Shown in pieces: positions 62,429 through 64,000 of a stretch of DNA of 64,000 nucleotides (position 1 is the stretch's first letter; each line of letters starts with the position of its first letter). Below the pieces are notes generated by a model that saw nothing but the letters and a program-made list of their open reading frames with translations, ran no database searches and was not told the origin of the DNA. Both the position numbers and the translations under genes were made by a program. The DNA is from Ignavibacteriales bacterium (lineage in GTDB: Bacteria > Bacteroidota > Ignavibacteria > Ignavibacteriales > Melioribacteraceae), in the NCBI GenBank assembly GCA_016177735.1, contig JACOUS010000018.1, positions 145,297 to 209,296 of the forward strand, given 5' to 3'.

Positions 62429-64000
62429 ATGAAAGGTTCGCTTCTTCGGAAAATTCGAATAGTTTTATCAATTCTTTTTTTCATACCGCTGACTTTTGTA
62501 CTTACAGATTTTAGCGGCTTATCAACGCCGGATGGTGTGAACAACATTACCTATTTTCAGTTTGTACCATCATTTCTAAAATCACTTACAATTTTTTCTC
62601 TCGCAGCTACCGGATTTATTCTTGTTCTTGTGCTTACGATTTTATTTGGCAGAGCTTACTGTTCAACGATTTGTCCTCTCGGTTTTCTACAAGATGTCAT
62701 AAACTTTATTTCTAAAAAGATAAAAAGGAAGAAGAAAAAATTTTCTTTTCTTCCCGAACACAAAATTTTGAGATGGGCACTGCTCGCAATCCCATTAATT
62801 TTGTTTTTGTTTGGTGTTGCTCTCGGAATTAATCTGCTCGACCCATACAGCATTTATGGGAAGATAGCCGCAAATTTTTTCAGACCAATAATTATTGGTG
62901 CAAATAATGTTTTCTCTTCGATACTTGAATCTTTGCAAATCTATTCGGTTTATCCGTACGATGTAAAAATTTTTAACGCGGTTCCTTTTATCGTAACATT
63001 AGCTTTCTTTTTACTTGTCGCTTATTTATCCTTCACAAAAGGGAGATTGTATTGCAACACGGTTTGTCCGGTTGGAACACTGCTCGGATTTTTATCGCGG
63101 TTCTCGTTCTTCAAAATCGAGATTGACAAAACGGAATGTTCGCAGTGCGGAATTTGTGCACGCGGCTGCAAAGCAAGCTGTATCAACAATGATGAAATGA
63201 GTGTTGATATGTCTCGCTGTGTTGCTTGTTACAATTGTATAGATTCGTGTCCGGCTGAAGTAATTACTTATAAATTTCAACCGGCAATAAAACCAAATGC
63301 CAATAGCAGAATAGATAATTCCAAACGAAGTTTTTTGATTTCAACCGGGATTTATTTTGCATCGTTCTCTTCATTATTGGCGCAAGCAAAAAAGCAGATT
63401 ACCATATCGAAGCCGAGCACAATACCGATACTCAGGAAAAATGCAATCGCTCCGCCCGGCGCAAAAAGTATCGAAAGATTTGTAAGCAGATGCACTGCTT
63501 GTCAGTTGTGTGTTAATGCATGTCCAACACAAGTATTGCAGCCTTCATTTTTAGAATATGGCTTTACGGGTATGCTTCAGCCGCGGCTCGAAAACAATGC
63601 CGGCTTCTGTAATTTTGATTGTGTGATTTGCTGTTCCGTTTGCCCCACCGGTGCAATTGTACCGCTTGCATTACCGGAAAAGAAACTTACACAAATCGGC
63701 AAAGCAAAATTTGTAAAAGAAAATTGTATTGTTCACACGCAAAAGACAGACTGCGGTGCGTGCTCGGAACATTGCCCTACAAAAGCTGTTCGTATGATTC
63801 CGTACGAGAAAAATCTTTTTCTGCCGGAAGTGAGGGAAGAATACTGCATCGGCTGCGGCGCTTGCGAACATGCTTGTCCAACGAAGCCGTATAAATCAAT
63901 TTATGTCGAAGGAAATACTTTCCACAAGCTTGCAAAAAAGAATACCGAACTCGAACAGAAACAAAAAGAAGTCAACGTGAAAGAAGAGTTTCCGTTTTGA
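62429..64000 (+). CDS. NapH-like membrane polyferredoxin
   Basis: The 523-residue protein is complete: its stop codon is the last three bases of the window. The N-terminal half has four to five membrane helices with two CX3CP motifs (CSTICPLGFLQDVIN, CNTVCPVGTLLGFLS), as in NapH/NosR. The rest carries Fe-S motifs: CSQCGICARGCKASCI, CVACYNCIDSCP, CTACQLCVNACPTQVL, CVICCSVCPTGAI, CGACSEHCPTKAV and CIGCGACEHACPTKPY. It would pass electrons between the membrane quinone pool and a periplasmic partner, likely the DUF362 protein encoded just upstream. Confidence 0.92.
   Translation: MKGSLLRKIRIVLSILFFIPLTFVLTDFSGLSTPDGVNNITYFQFVPSFLKSLTIFSLAATGFILVLVLTILFGRAYCSTICPLGFLQDVINFISKKIKRKKKKFSFLPEHKILRWALLAIPLILFLFGVALGINLLDPYSIYGKIAANFFRPIIIGANNVFSSILESLQIYSVYPYDVKIFNAVPFIVTLAFFLLVAYLSFTKGRLYCNTVCPVGTLLGFLSRFSFFKIEIDKTECSQCGICARGCKASCINNDEMSVDMSRCVACYNCIDSCPAEVITYKFQPAIKPNANSRIDNSKRSFLISTGIYFASFSSLLAQAKKQITISKPSTIPILRKNAIAPPGAKSIERFVSRCTACQLCVNACPTQVLQPSFLEYGFTGMLQPRLENNAGFCNFDCVICCSVCPTGAIVPLALPEKKLTQIGKAKFVKENCIVHTQKTDCGACSEHCPTKAVRMIPYEKNLFLPEVREEYCIGCGACEHACPTKPYKSIYVEGNTFHKLAKKNTELEQKQKEVNVKEEFPF

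Overview
The window looks like a chromosomal segment from a member of the Ignavibacteria (Bacteroidota/Ignavibacteriota, near Ignavibacterium or Melioribacter). The support is a secreted multiheme cytochrome with a type IX secretion sorting domain (SLEQNFPNPFNP start), moderately AT-rich DNA, many outer-membrane barrels, a DUF2723/GT117 protein, and a dense set of c-type cytochromes. No rRNA, tRNA, CRISPR array or insertion sequence was seen. The assignment is inferred from gene content only.

Layout. 0.1-6 kb: a CusRS-like two-component pair, divergent from a Cyc2-like fused monoheme cytochrome-porin, a small class I cytochrome c, and a T9SS-sorted multiheme cytochrome; three copies of a CusR-box-like palindrome lie in this stretch. 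6-10.7 kb: TauE-type permease, a barrel protein, a PflX-type radical SAM protein, a hairpin-rich gap, an Ala-rich lipoprotein and a bacteriohemerythrin. 11-26 kb: all nine enzymes of heme synthesis from glutamyl-tRNA to protoheme (hemL, B, G/Y, H, N, E, D, C, A) plus a HemX/CcsA-like membrane protein. This stretch is interrupted by accessory items: a cupin and thioesterase pair, an MFS exporter, an S23/IVP four-helix-bundle gene bordered by dispersed repeats, and a HEPN/MNT toxin-antitoxin pair.

26.3-40.7 kb, all on the minus strand, is the most striking part. One operon encodes a four-heme cytochrome, an outer-membrane barrel, a 14-heme cytochrome and a 9-heme lipoprotein, preceded by a CbcL-like protein (16 c-hemes plus a membrane cytochrome b domain). 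Upstream, a tightly packed operon encodes a HybA-like ferredoxin, an NrfD/HybB-like quinone protein, a 13-heme cytochrome, a histidine kinase with c-heme motifs in its sensor region and a Cys-rich insert in its ATPase domain, and two response regulators whose output half is a GcvH-like domain without a recognisable lipoylation motif. Together these read as a quinol-to-surface electron conduit with a dedicated heme-based redox sensor. The heme pathway next door would supply the cofactor.

40.8-64 kb is mostly housekeeping: a chorismate mutase-prephenate dehydratase-DAHP synthase fusion, nuclease, IorA-like TPP protein plus cupin, MscS channel, DMT exporter, a degenerate nucleotide-kinase-like protein, AMP nucleosidase, PAP2 phosphatase, hybrid kinase, rocD, YjbQ, LOG protein, glycosyltransferases, and a DUF362 protein followed by an NapH-like polyferredoxin. 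Several families of short dispersed repeats occupy the gaps and in places form the ends or the interior of genes.
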